From the NCBI RefSeq assembly GCF_004015185.1, contig NZ_CP025746.1, positions 4,171,776 to 4,235,775 on the forward strand: a DNA stretch of 64,000 bases, written 5' to 3'. The stretch's first letter is position 1. Every line of letters starts with the position of its first letter. Below, one piece after another: positions 9,052 through 17,383 of this stretch. The notes under the pieces were generated by a model. It was not told the DNA's origin. It worked only from the letters and a program-made list of their open reading frames with translations, and made no database searches. A program made the position numbers and the translations under genes. This stretch comes from Clostridium manihotivorum (GTDB taxonomy: Bacteria; Bacillota; Clostridia; Clostridiales; Clostridiaceae).

Positions 9052-10119
9052 CTAATCATTAATTATCTTTAATATATCTTCTCCGTACTTGTCCACCTTC
9101 ACTGGACCAAAACCTTTAACCTTTAAAAGCTCTTCTTTAGTTCTCGGCATTGCTTTTAATATCCTATCTAACTCCTCATTGTTAAACACATAATACGGAG
9201 GAATCTTGCTGCTGGTCGCAATTGCAGTTCTATAAGTCTTTAATGCATTTGAAATATATTCTATATCAACCTTACTTGAAGTTTCTTTAGCTACCACTGT
9301 TTTTAAACTAGCTGCTACTTCACTTTTAACTTCTTCTATTTTTTCTGCTTCAGTTATATTAAACTTTGAAACATAATCAATTTCTTGGGAAATATGAAGC
9401 TGCTTAAATCTTTCACCTATAACTAAAGTTAATTTTTCATCTATTCCCTGATAAGTTGTCTTTTCAATGATATCCTTAAGCTTTGTATTTATTAGATCAA
9501 ACTTAAATACCTTATCTAATATGTCCTCACTACACTCTTTAAAATTCAACGTAGCCTTAGGATTTGTAAATACAACCATTGAGTATATAGGCATATTAAC
9601 TATATTAAATTCGTCTTTCAGAACACTTTTTATAAAGGTCTCAGATTTTCTATTCTGCTCTAAAGGACTATAAATGCCTTCCTTCTGCCACTTGTCCCCT
9701 TTTTTCATCCACCTTGAGAAGCTTCCTTGTTTATCTATCTCAATATTACCTTGCATACTCTTAACTTTAACTACACATAAAAATCTATTTGTTAAACATA
9801 AAAAATCTATATTGGTTCCTTGATCTTGCACTTTAAGCTTTAAATCATATAATCCATAAAAAGGCACTGATGAATTTTTAAGTTCATAATAAACCTTGCT
9901 TAAACCATCATGAACATACTTTTGAAGATTAAGCTCATTTTCAAGCTTCTTTCTAGTATTTTCGTTATTTGTTTTATCTAAAAGCCTCTTAAGCTCTTTA
10001 ATTTCATTACTTTCTATATCAAAATCCTTAAGAAATATTGGCGAATTTATGCTTTTCATAAGCTTATCTTCTGATGTTTCACCAAATAACCCTTTTTTAA
10101 GTGAATCAAGAATCCCCAT
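9052..10119 (-). CDS. NERD nuclease-related domain protein with C-terminal HRDC domain
   Basis: Residues about 75-190 resemble a NERD domain: GLYDLKLKVQDQGTNIDFLC, CVVKVKSMQGNIEID and a later YSMVVFTNP. NERD is a nuclease-like fold, and the usual Asp and Glu/Gln-x-Lys elements are present as D and VVKVK. Residues about 285-355 are an HRDC domain (YRTAIATSSKIPPYYVFNN, LDRILKAMPRTKEELLKVKG), a nucleic-acid binding module usually found at the end of RecQ or UvrD helicases. ATG 10119 follows GGAGG by five bases; an upstream TTG at 10131 overlaps that site and is unlikely. It is co-transcribed with the UvrD-LexA gene, probably as its nuclease or loading partner. Confidence 0.8.
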   Translation of the reverse strand: MGILDSLKKGLFGETSEDKLMKSINSPIFLKDFDIESNEIKELKRLLDKTNNENTRKKLENELNLQKYVHDGLSKVYYELKNSSVPFYGLYDLKLKVQDQGTNIDFLCLTNRFLCVVKVKSMQGNIEIDKQGSFSRWMKKGDKWQKEGIYSPLEQNRKSETFIKSVLKDEFNIVNMPIYSMVVFTNPKATLNFKECSEDILDKVFKFDLINTKLKDIIEKTTYQGIDEKLTLVIGERFKQLHISQEIDYVSKFNITEAEKIEEVKSEVAASLKTVVAKETSSKVDIEYISNALKTYRTAIATSSKIPPYYVFNNEELDRILKAMPRTKEELLKVKGFGPVKVDKYGEDILKIIND

Positions 10120-10149
10120 TATGCCCTCCAAATTTAGAAATTTTATTAA

Positions 10150-10179
10150 ATTATAACATATTTATATACAATTTTACAA
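10150..10179 (-). promoter_or_regulatory. Probable sigma-A promoter for the NERD-HRDC/UvrD-LexA operon
   Basis: On the minus strand TTGTAA (10174-10179) and TATAAT (10150-10155) are 18 bp apart, about 30 bp before the start codon. I looked for a GAAC-N4-GTTC type SOS box here and saw none. Confidence 0.5.
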
Positions 10180-10204
10180 TTAGTGTATGTGAGGTGTGGC
10201 ATAT

Positions 10205-10231
10205 AAAAAACACTGGCTTTTTCGCCAGTGT
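10205..10231 (-). terminator. Rho-independent terminator after the RecQ-like gene
   Basis: An 8-bp stem (ACACTGGC/GCCAGTGT) is followed on the minus strand by TTTTTT. It ends the sigma factor/RecQ-like transcript and separates it from the NERD-HRDC operon. Confidence 0.85.
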
Positions 10232-10331
10232 CTCACATAATGTTACTACTCTGTAGATTCTTATTAACTTCTTTATTATTTACCATAAAATCTATATATA
10301 CATCCATCCATAGCTACTATTTAAAATTAGT

Positions 10332-13300
10332 TTATACCAATTCCAATTTCTTTCCAGTGTTTTTTTCGTACCTCTTCACAACATGGTCTGGTATAATTCC
10401 TAAAAAATAATCTTCAATGAGATCCCAAATTTCTGAATTTGTGAACTTACTTTCAAATATATAAGCAAGCATCTCCACAGAAATCTTATGCCTTTCACCA
10501 ACTAATTCCACTAACCTATTTTTATATCGCCATGGCTTGTCTAATATCTCTTTCATAGTCTTTGTTTGATTGACATAAATATATATTTGACTGTTTTTCC
10601 CCCCTAGCGCTTTAAACACTAATAGATCAAGAGTTTCTAAAACACCCAATATAAGCAACTTTTCTCTAAAACCATTATTTCCATTTTCATCTATCAAATA
10701 TATAGTATCCTCATTTATATTGCTGCAAATTTCTTTAAAGCTATTATCTATCCATCTAAAAAACCCTGCAGTTCCAGACATAAAATTATATTTATAATCA
10801 CCTGATTTTAAGACTTTTACTTTAAAAACTTTTCCATGCATATTCTTGCTATAATCTCTTTGATAAACTGACATCGATGCAAGTATAGTTTCTATTATAC
10901 TTTTTGCCTTATATATATTAATAGGAAGAGACTTCATCAGTTCATCTACTAATCCACCTTCGCCATCTACAGCATAATATACTTCTTCTCTCATTGATCT
11001 ATTAACTATAGTTCTAATGGCTTTAAAATACATTTCGTAGTTTTGTAAATAGTTATTTTGGAAATCTATAGTAATACTAAGAGCAGGCTTTAAGTTAAAT
11101 TTGTAATCAAACTCAAGTTCAGGATCTTTTGAATATATCATATATTTAAACTTTGGAAATGAGTACTTAGCATTAAAATTATGTTCCCATATCTTTTTTA
11201 AGTTTACTGAACAAATATGCTTTGATTTATCAACTTCCTCTAACACTTTGCCATATTGACTTCTTATATTCTTTTGGGTTATATTATCTATCATAAAAAA
11301 TCCAATTTCAAAAAGAGGTATTGGTCTTACATGAAAAGGTGAAAATGAGTATCTTCTCTCAAAATCTTTTTGAATTAGTAGCATAGCCGTTTTAACCTTA
11401 TTTATTCCATCATCTTCACTAAAAAATGGATTTTCAAAAATATGGGCAAAGTTTTCTGCATCTACTAGCATTTCATTACGTTTTTTAGTAATTCGGTTCC
11501 CCTTATAATTCTTTATATTTTCTTGATGAAGTTCGTATACTTTTCTAATAACTTCTATTAGTTGGTAGTCCTTTACGGTAGATAACCCATGCAATCTATT
11601 AATATGCTTAAAATCACTTTTCATAAATTTATAGTAAGCTTCTCCTATAAGACCTGGCCTCCTTGCAGCTCTTCCTATCTCTTGTACATAATCGCATACG
11701 TTACCTGTAGGCGAAAAATGAGCTACAATATCAACATCATCAATATCAATTCCCATACCGAAAGCTTTAGTTGCAAGCATAATAGGTGTATCATTATTTA
11801 AAAACTTTAAGTAATTTTCTTCTTTTTCATAGCTTGCCAATTTGCCATGATATCTTGAAACATATTTATTTATATTTTTAAATACACAATATTCCCAAAA
11901 CCTATTAATTAAAGCTACAGTTGGGAAATATATTAACATTTTTTTGTTCTCAAACATTGCATAGTCTATTTTTTCAATTAGGTGATCAAATTTATTTAAT
12001 TCATATTCTGTTTTTCCATTTATTAAATCAGCATGTTCAATTTTAATATTAATATCATCTCTTTTTATAAAACCTAAATACGTTATTGGATCTACTAACT
12101 TAAGGCTTTGTACTGTTTCTTCATACATGTTTTCTATTCCACCATAGATGGCAGTGGCTGTAAATGTAGCTATCACGAAGCCCATACCTTTTTTCTTAAA
12201 CTGTGATTTTTTTATCTTATTTAGATGATCACCAAGGTACCAATAGTCAGGTCTAAATTGTTTTCCCCAGGTTGTCACTATATGAGCTTCATCAATAACT
12301 AGTAATCCTAGCGTTCTCTCTCCTATTATTTGTTCTAAGTCACTCTTGCTAAGTAAAGATTCAGGAGAAATATATAGAATGTTGCATTTTTTATCTGCAA
12401 TATCATTGATTATCTCTTGCTTTTGGATTGGAGATATATCAGAGTTTATAGTACGGGCGTACTTGTAATTTTTGAGTTCAAGATTAAGAACCTGATCCTT
12501 CATAAGTCCAATCAAAGGAGATATGACTATTGTAAAAAGTTCATATTTATTTGCAAGATAAATAGCTGGTATCTGGAACATAGCTGACTTACCAGCTCCA
12601 GTTGGTGCAGTTACGAATATATCTCTAAAATCTTCCTTTTGTATACATTTTTCTGTCTGTTCTACTATGTCATTTATAATATCACTTTGAGAAATTTTCT
12701 CTACAATCTTCTCATTACGACTTAATGAATTTATATTATAAACCTTTATTGGTTTAAAGGTATTCTTGTCCCCCCAATGAATCTTTAATATATCTAAAAA
12801 TTCAGGTTTAACTTCAGTTCTTTTTTTACTATCTACTTGCAATCCAAATTTAATTGATATATCTTGTCTACAAATAGATCTTATAACTTTTATTTTTTCT
12901 TCTAATATGTTCTTACTTAGCCCAGCATTCTTTTCTAATATATATATTGAACTAAACCTCTCATTCAATATATCGTCTATAAATAATATAAAATCTTCCT
13001 CATCAATTATTTCATAGCATATGCTAGAATCATCAATATTTTCTATCTCAATTATATTACTATCTTTTTCAAATAATTGAACTACTTGCTCTTTTTCATC
13101 AGTAATTATATTATTATAGGTTACATAATAGTTATTGTTAATGCACTTGATATTTGAATATATGGAAGTTAAATCAGATATTGAACCAATTTCATACTTA
13201 TCGCCTTCTATATCCTCGTCATAATGAATTATTAAAGAATTCAACTTTGAAGATTCTATTTTAATCTGAAGAGGATAGTAGTTAAAGTATATATTGTTTT

Positions 13301-13553
13301 CGAATATAATTATTTTCTTGTATTGCATTAAAACCAGCTCATTCAATACTAGGTATTCATCGTAAGTAATTATTTTTCTGCCACTTTGAGCTATTTTAAA
13401 AAAATAATTAAGTTTATTGTTTAATATATCATCTAAGTTTACAGTAATATTTTCAACGATATTAACATCTATACCTTTTAAAACTACAATTGTACCTGCT
13501 TCATCTAAATACTTATCAATTTTATTTTTTATATAATTCTTTATATTAACCAT
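10332..13553 (-). CDS. RecQ-like SF2 helicase with long uncharacterised N-terminus
   Basis: The protein has 1073 residues. Residues 1-300 carry no motif I recognise. The helicase core begins near 320: TAPTGAGKSAMFQIPA (Walker A), VISPLIGLMKDQ, LLVIDEAHIVTTWG (about 420, DEAH), ATFTATA, LATKAFGMGIDIDDVDIV and QEIGRAARRPG (about 630). The C-terminal 400 residues replace the usual RecQ zinc/winged-helix and HRDC parts and are also unassigned. It is longer than housekeeping RecQ (about 600-700 residues). The start lies six bases after the sigma factor stop, so translation is coupled. Defence or transcription-linked DNA processing is inferred from context only. Confidence 0.8.
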   Translation of the reverse strand: MVNIKNYIKNKIDKYLDEAGTIVVLKGIDVNIVENITVNLDDILNNKLNYFFKIAQSGRKIITYDEYLVLNELVLMQYKKIIIFENNIYFNYYPLQIKIESSKLNSLIIHYDEDIEGDKYEIGSISDLTSIYSNIKCINNNYYVTYNNIITDEKEQVVQLFEKDSNIIEIENIDDSSICYEIIDEEDFILFIDDILNERFSSIYILEKNAGLSKNILEEKIKVIRSICRQDISIKFGLQVDSKKRTEVKPEFLDILKIHWGDKNTFKPIKVYNINSLSRNEKIVEKISQSDIINDIVEQTEKCIQKEDFRDIFVTAPTGAGKSAMFQIPAIYLANKYELFTIVISPLIGLMKDQVLNLELKNYKYARTINSDISPIQKQEIINDIADKKCNILYISPESLLSKSDLEQIIGERTLGLLVIDEAHIVTTWGKQFRPDYWYLGDHLNKIKKSQFKKKGMGFVIATFTATAIYGGIENMYEETVQSLKLVDPITYLGFIKRDDINIKIEHADLINGKTEYELNKFDHLIEKIDYAMFENKKMLIYFPTVALINRFWEYCVFKNINKYVSRYHGKLASYEKEENYLKFLNNDTPIMLATKAFGMGIDIDDVDIVAHFSPTGNVCDYVQEIGRAARRPGLIGEAYYKFMKSDFKHINRLHGLSTVKDYQLIEVIRKVYELHQENIKNYKGNRITKKRNEMLVDAENFAHIFENPFFSEDDGINKVKTAMLLIQKDFERRYSFSPFHVRPIPLFEIGFFMIDNITQKNIRSQYGKVLEEVDKSKHICSVNLKKIWEHNFNAKYSFPKFKYMIYSKDPELEFDYKFNLKPALSITIDFQNNYLQNYEMYFKAIRTIVNRSMREEVYYAVDGEGGLVDELMKSLPINIYKAKSIIETILASMSVYQRDYSKNMHGKVFKVKVLKSGDYKYNFMSGTAGFFRWIDNSFKEICSNINEDTIYLIDENGNNGFREKLLILGVLETLDLLVFKALGGKNSQIYIYVNQTKTMKEILDKPWRYKNRLVELVGERHKISVEMLAYIFESKFTNSEIWDLIEDYFLGIIPDHVVKRYEKNTGKKLELV

Positions 13554-13559
13554 AACAAG

Positions 13560-14573
13560 TTACCTCTCTAAAAAGTTTTTGATTTTTTTTGACCTACTAG
13601 GATGCCTCAATTTTCTAAGAACCTTCGCTTCTATTTGTCTTATTCTTTCTCTAGTAACTCCAAATTCTATTCCAACTTGCTCCAATGTTCTTTCTTTCCC
13701 ATCTTTTAAACCAAACCGTAATTCTATAATTTTCTTTTCTCTTTCTTTCAGTGTATCTAACACTGAACATATTGCATCTTTCAAAAAATCATGCTCAACC
13801 TCTTCTTCAACTGTAGGTGTGATTTCATCAATTACAAACTCCCCTAATTCACTTTCACCCATATTCCCAACAAAAGCATTTAACGACGAAATGGAAAGTA
13901 TATTTTCTGTAATCATTATGAGCTCATCAAATTTTCCCCTGCCAAATCCTACTTCTTTAGCTTTCTCAAAAATCTGATCTTTTGAGTAGTCAGGGTATTC
14001 TTTGAAAATTCTCATAAGTTTGCTTATATCTTGGAAGCAATGTACTGGTATTCTTACAGTAAAACCGTAATCAGCTATATTTCTATAAATACTTTGATCT
14101 ATCCACCACACGCAATAAGTTGTGAACTTTGATTCTCTTTTTGAATCAAAGCGTGATACAGCTTTAATTAGGCCCATATTTCCATATTGGATTAGATCTT
14201 CTTCTTCTAGTTTATGCTTATATATTTTACTGCATCTAATAGCTCTACTTCTAACAAGATTTATATTCTTATTTACTAATGCTGCTAAAGCTTCTTTAGT
14301 TCCTTGCTGATATAGTACACAAAGCTGCTCATTAGTAAGCTTGTCTAGATTTGCAGTATATAAATTTTTATTTGACGTTAACTTATCGTTCTGATTTTTT
14401 ATACTTAAATTTTCATAGTCTATTTCTATATTTTCTTCTATTAAAATATTAATAATCTCATATTGTTGTTTCATGCTAAGTGAAGCAAATAATTTATTAA
14501 AATCCTCTTCACCTAACATACTTTTTTTATTTAAGTAGGGCTTAATCCTACTCAAAACATACTCTTTATTCAT
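13560..14573 (-). CDS. Sigma-70 family RNA polymerase sigma factor, primary-type architecture
   Basis: Residues about 10-50 (LNKKSMLGEEDFNKLFASL) resemble sigma region 1.1. Residues about 95-170 are region 2: LEEEDLIQYGNMGLIKAV, FDSKRESKFTTYCVWWIDQS. Region 3 follows, and region 4 ends the protein: EREKKIIELRFGLKDGKERT, then LEQVGIEFGVTRERIRQIE. The 337-residue length fits RpoD/SigA-like group 1-2 factors rather than ECF factors. ATG 14573 has GAGAGG upstream; the earlier start at 14594 does not. It is coupled to the RecQ-like helicase gene. A sigma factor in a defence island may drive its own operon or redirect polymerase during infection; both are inference. Confidence 0.88.
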   Translation of the reverse strand: MNKEYVLSRIKPYLNKKSMLGEEDFNKLFASLSMKQQYEIINILIEENIEIDYENLSIKNQNDKLTSNKNLYTANLDKLTNEQLCVLYQQGTKEALAALVNKNINLVRSRAIRCSKIYKHKLEEEDLIQYGNMGLIKAVSRFDSKRESKFTTYCVWWIDQSIYRNIADYGFTVRIPVHCFQDISKLMRIFKEYPDYSKDQIFEKAKEVGFGRGKFDELIMITENILSISSLNAFVGNMGESELGEFVIDEITPTVEEEVEHDFLKDAICSVLDTLKEREKKIIELRFGLKDGKERTLEQVGIEFGVTRERIRQIEAKVLRKLRHPSRSKKIKNFLER

Positions 14574-14733
14574 TATATTTCCTCTCAAAACCATATACCA
14601 TTTCTTTGTTTTAAAGCAATTTATTTAAATAACTCTTCCCTGTTTAGTTACATAACTCTAACATTCTTTATCTTTAAATTTCTTATATCTCTTTATATAC
14701 TAAAGGATCTACCAAATGTATTCTATCAACATG

Positions 14734-15390
14734 CTAAGTAGCATCATTTTCTCCTATAGTCTCTACCAAAAGCATAGCAAAAAACATATTCTTTATTAAA
14801 TTATAGAAAATTTCAGGGGCTTTTTCTTTTTCATGCAGATCATTTAACCCAATCTTAGAAATGACTATCCAGTCTTTATTTTTGTATTTTATTATCTCGT
14901 TACCAAAGCTCTCTATAAACTGTTTTTGTCTCATCACTTTTTTTATTTTATTATTCTTCAATCCCCTATAGAGTCTACAAATCGCACCTGGTCCAGCCAT
15001 GCTTGTCACATTTTTAGTTATGTAGATAGAATTTTCATCCTTGATTGCTTGAGATAGCTCAATCTGGAAACAAAAATCATGAAATCTATCTGATCCTAAA
15101 GTTATATGGGTATTCTTCAGCCTGGTTTCATACCCCCATTCACCTACATTTACAAACATTTCGTATAATCTATGCTTATATTTCAATACTCCATCATTAC
15201 AATCGTTATTTAGTAAAAAAAACTCTTTCATTTTATATGGCTGATGATGTGTAGTTTCATTTGTTTCGCTCACATTATCAACATTTAATTTATATTCATC
15301 TACTTCTATTTCAATGGGCTTATATAAACATTCCAATTCTAAAATTTCCTTGATTCTATCGGCTTCATCTTGATTTATTAATTCGAACAT
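14734..15390 (-). CDS. Hypothetical protein upstream of the sigma factor
   Basis: This 218-residue soluble protein is not recognised. It has an acidic N-terminus (QDEADRIKEILELEC), a central basic-hydrophobic part (FHDFCFQIELSQAI, SMAGPGAICRLYRGL) and no membrane segments. AGGGAG lies seven bases before ATG 15390. The 160-nt gap to the sigma factor has no terminator, so it may be the first gene of the sigma/RecQ-like operon. Confidence 0.55.
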   Translation of the reverse strand: MFELINQDEADRIKEILELECLYKPIEIEVDEYKLNVDNVSETNETTHHQPYKMKEFFLLNNDCNDGVLKYKHRLYEMFVNVGEWGYETRLKNTHITLGSDRFHDFCFQIELSQAIKDENSIYITKNVTSMAGPGAICRLYRGLKNNKIKKVMRQKQFIESFGNEIIKYKNKDWIVISKIGLNDLHEKEKAPEIFYNLIKNMFFAMLLVETIGENDAT

Positions 15391-15499
15391 CTTAAATCTC
15401 CCTATTGATATTTATTTATATTAGATGTGTTACATTTTCACCCTTAACAATACTTAGATTATACTCCATTATTTTACTATTTTAAAGATTTTTAGACAA

Positions 15500-15531
15500 A
15501 ATAAAACACTAGGCGTTGTTATTCCTAGTGT
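15500..15531 (-). terminator. Rho-independent terminator of the type I R-M operon
   Basis: Arms ACACTAGG/CCTAGTGT with a 10-nt loop are followed on the minus strand by TTTTATTTTG. It lies downstream of the silent hsdS cassette. Confidence 0.7.
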
Positions 15532-15581
15532 CAAAATCTGTTATACATACTTATTCTTTGCTATGGTGGATAGTAACGAAT

Positions 15582-15614
15582 TCATGGATAACAAATCAAA
15601 ATGATTATCCATGA
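15582..15614. repeat. 10-bp inverted repeat (hairpin) downstream of the hsdS cassette
   Basis: TCATGGATAA and TTATCCATGA are perfect complements around a 13-nt loop, without a T-run. Together with the terminator at 15500-15531 it fills most of the 300-nt gap 15391-15687. Confidence 0.55.
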
Positions 15615-15687
15615 GTTTCTTATTAAGCCATTATCTATAATTTAATTTTATTTTTGAATTGTTGGATTAACACTATCTACAATATGA

Positions 15688-16263
15688 TTACCATTTTTCC
15701 ATTTTAAATTTCAATTTGTCTACTTGTTTAACAAAGCCTATGAAGTTTTTTTGTAATTCCATCGGTGGAACTATTATAGGAAAATCTCCAATTAGTGTTT
15801 TGCTTAATGCTCTTTTATCAGTTCCTCCTACACTAACGCTTCTTATATATTGGTTATAATCATCCAAATTCAGTAAAGCGTTAACATATTCGCTAAGAAC
15901 TTCATCTTTTAATCGAACCCTCATAATATTATTACTATAGTTTGCTTTATAATTTTCTCCTAAATAAAGTGAAATTCGACCTAAACTACTATCTTTTGTA
16001 TAAAACCTTCCAATTTTTGTTATTAACAAATCCCCCGTACGTAAAGAAGTATCTATATAATCTTTGTTAACATTTTCTGAAATATATACTGAATCCTCTA
16101 ATCTTAATTCATTACACCATACATTCTGAATTCTTAAAAATAGCACTTCTCCACGCTCTTGATAATACTTTTTATCAACATTGCTACCATCCGAAATGGA
16201 TATAGAAACTTCCTTAAATCTCTTAAGTACCCATTTAGTTGTATCAAATGGATTCCCAAACAT
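15688..16263 (-). CDS. Spare hsdS half-gene (alternative second target-recognition domain)
   Basis: The 191 residues begin MFGNPFDTTKW and end LKFKMEKW. They match the second half of the active HsdS at both edges: MFG(D/N)P at the start and the IVPPMELQ...QVDKLKF segment at the end. Between them lies a different recognition domain (SDGSNVDKKYYQERGEVLFL). It lacks the C-terminal helix (EELENNFNSLIQKAF) of the active gene. The first bases lie in a 30-bp sequence that also occurs inside hsdS. I read it as a storage cassette that can be joined to the first half of hsdS. It may be translated alone as a half subunit, but no clear ribosome binding site precedes it. Confidence 0.75.
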   Translation of the reverse strand: MFGNPFDTTKWVLKRFKEVSISISDGSNVDKKYYQERGEVLFLRIQNVWCNELRLEDSVYISENVNKDYIDTSLRTGDLLITKIGRFYTKDSSLGRISLYLGENYKANYSNNIMRVRLKDEVLSEYVNALLNLDDYNQYIRSVSVGGTDKRALSKTLIGDFPIIVPPMELQKNFIGFVKQVDKLKFKMEKW

Positions 16264-16285
16264 CTCGATAAATCTCGATTTGACT
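16256..16285 (-). repeat. Direct repeat, cassette-side copy (candidate recombination site)
   Basis: These 30 bases are identical to 18012-18041 inside hsdS and in the same orientation. On the minus strand they contain ATCGAGAT twice (AATCGAGATTTATCGAGATG), which could be paired recombinase-binding elements. Confidence 0.75.
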
Positions 16286-16305
16286 TTTTAGTTTAATAGA
16301 AATCA

Positions 16306-17292
16306 CTACCCAATATACTTCCTATGAGAAATCTTAACATTATTTTGATTAATCATTGCATACTGTAGAGTTGTATCAATCTTCTGATGACCTAAAAGAT
16401 GTTGCACTTGCTCAACAGGCATTCCCTTATCAATAGCTCTTGTTGCAAGAGTCCTTCTAAATTTATGTGGATGAACTTTATTTATATTGAGTTTTTTTCC
16501 CAATGATCTCATTCTAATCTCTACTCCACTAATATTTAATCTGTTAAATGGTTCTATTAGCGATACAAATAAAGCTTTATTATTATCAATCCTACTATCA
16601 ATATAATTTTGTAAATGTATTTTAGTCCTTGCATCAAAGTAGACTCTTCTTTGCTTATCACCTTTTCCTTGAACAATACATTCTCTCTCATTAAAGTCTA
16701 TATCATTAATATTTAACTTTACCAACTCACCAACACGTATTCCAGTTGAGTTTAAAAGGTCTATAATTGCAAGGTCACGTATTTCTTTACAATTATCTCT
16801 CATTATTTCCAAATGCTCATCTGTATATGTTTCTTTTACAATCTTGCCAGTTCTAATTTTATGAATCCGTCTTACAGGACTTTTTAAAACATGATTTTCA
16901 TCTTCAAGCCATGAAAAGAACGTTGATAAAATTCTTCTGATATTATCAACGTTCACCTTGCTACAATTACTTTTTTTATAATACTCTGCTAAGTATCCTC
17001 TTAAATCTTCTGTTGTTATATGCTTTACTGGTTTAGCTAGTGTGTTTAACATATTTTCTATTGTTGATTTATAATACTTAATAGTTTTCTCCGAACATCC
17101 CTCTACTCGCTTTGCACTAACAAATATTCTACAATAATCTATTTCTTCAGCCCTTAGACTACTATGATTAACTTCATTTACTAGCTCTAATCCTTGGAAC
17201 TTTACCAATAATATCTTATGTAGCTCTTCCATCTGCATATTATTAAGTATTTTAATCATCTCTTGTTCAATTTCAACAATTAGTTTCTCCAT
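16306..17292 (-). CDS. Tyrosine site-specific recombinase of the hsdS locus
   Basis: The integrase-type catalytic set is visible: first Arg in NSTGIRVGELVKL, Lys in GKGDKQRRV, HKFRRTLATRA, LLGHQKIDTTLQYA (His and nucleophile Tyr). The N-terminal SAM-like core-binding domain is at about residues 60-160. I choose ATG 17292 because AAGGAG lies six bases upstream, giving 328 residues. The frame stays open to 17403, overlapping the end of hsdS, but that start has no site. The location between the active hsdS and a spare half-gene indicates a role in rearranging specificity, as for other recombinases in type I loci. Confidence 0.88.
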   Translation of the reverse strand: MEKLIVEIEQEMIKILNNMQMEELHKILLVKFQGLELVNEVNHSSLRAEEIDYCRIFVSAKRVEGCSEKTIKYYKSTIENMLNTLAKPVKHITTEDLRGYLAEYYKKSNCSKVNVDNIRRILSTFFSWLEDENHVLKSPVRRIHKIRTGKIVKETYTDEHLEIMRDNCKEIRDLAIIDLLNSTGIRVGELVKLNINDIDFNERECIVQGKGDKQRRVYFDARTKIHLQNYIDSRIDNNKALFVSLIEPFNRLNISGVEIRMRSLGKKLNINKVHPHKFRRTLATRAIDKGMPVEQVQHLLGHQKIDTTLQYAMINQNNVKISHRKYIG

Positions 17293-17383
17293 TACAATCT
17301 CCTTTTTTAAAAAAGTTTTAGATTGTAATATTCTTGCCAACAATTGATAATATTCACCAAATAAACAAGATAAAACTTTAGCC

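Noticed and set aside
6601..10119. Gabija (GajA/GajB)
   Set aside because: There is a UvrD-like helicase, but no OLD-type ATPase-TOPRIM GajA. The partner is NERD-HRDC.
10119..10231. LexA/SOS box upstream of the NERD-HRDC/UvrD-LexA operon
   Set aside because: I searched by eye for GAAC-N4-GTTC-like palindromes and found none, so I claim only a sigma-A promoter.
10332..13553. Housekeeping RecQ
   Set aside because: Too long, no RecQ zinc/winged-helix or HRDC end visible, and coupled to a sigma factor gene.
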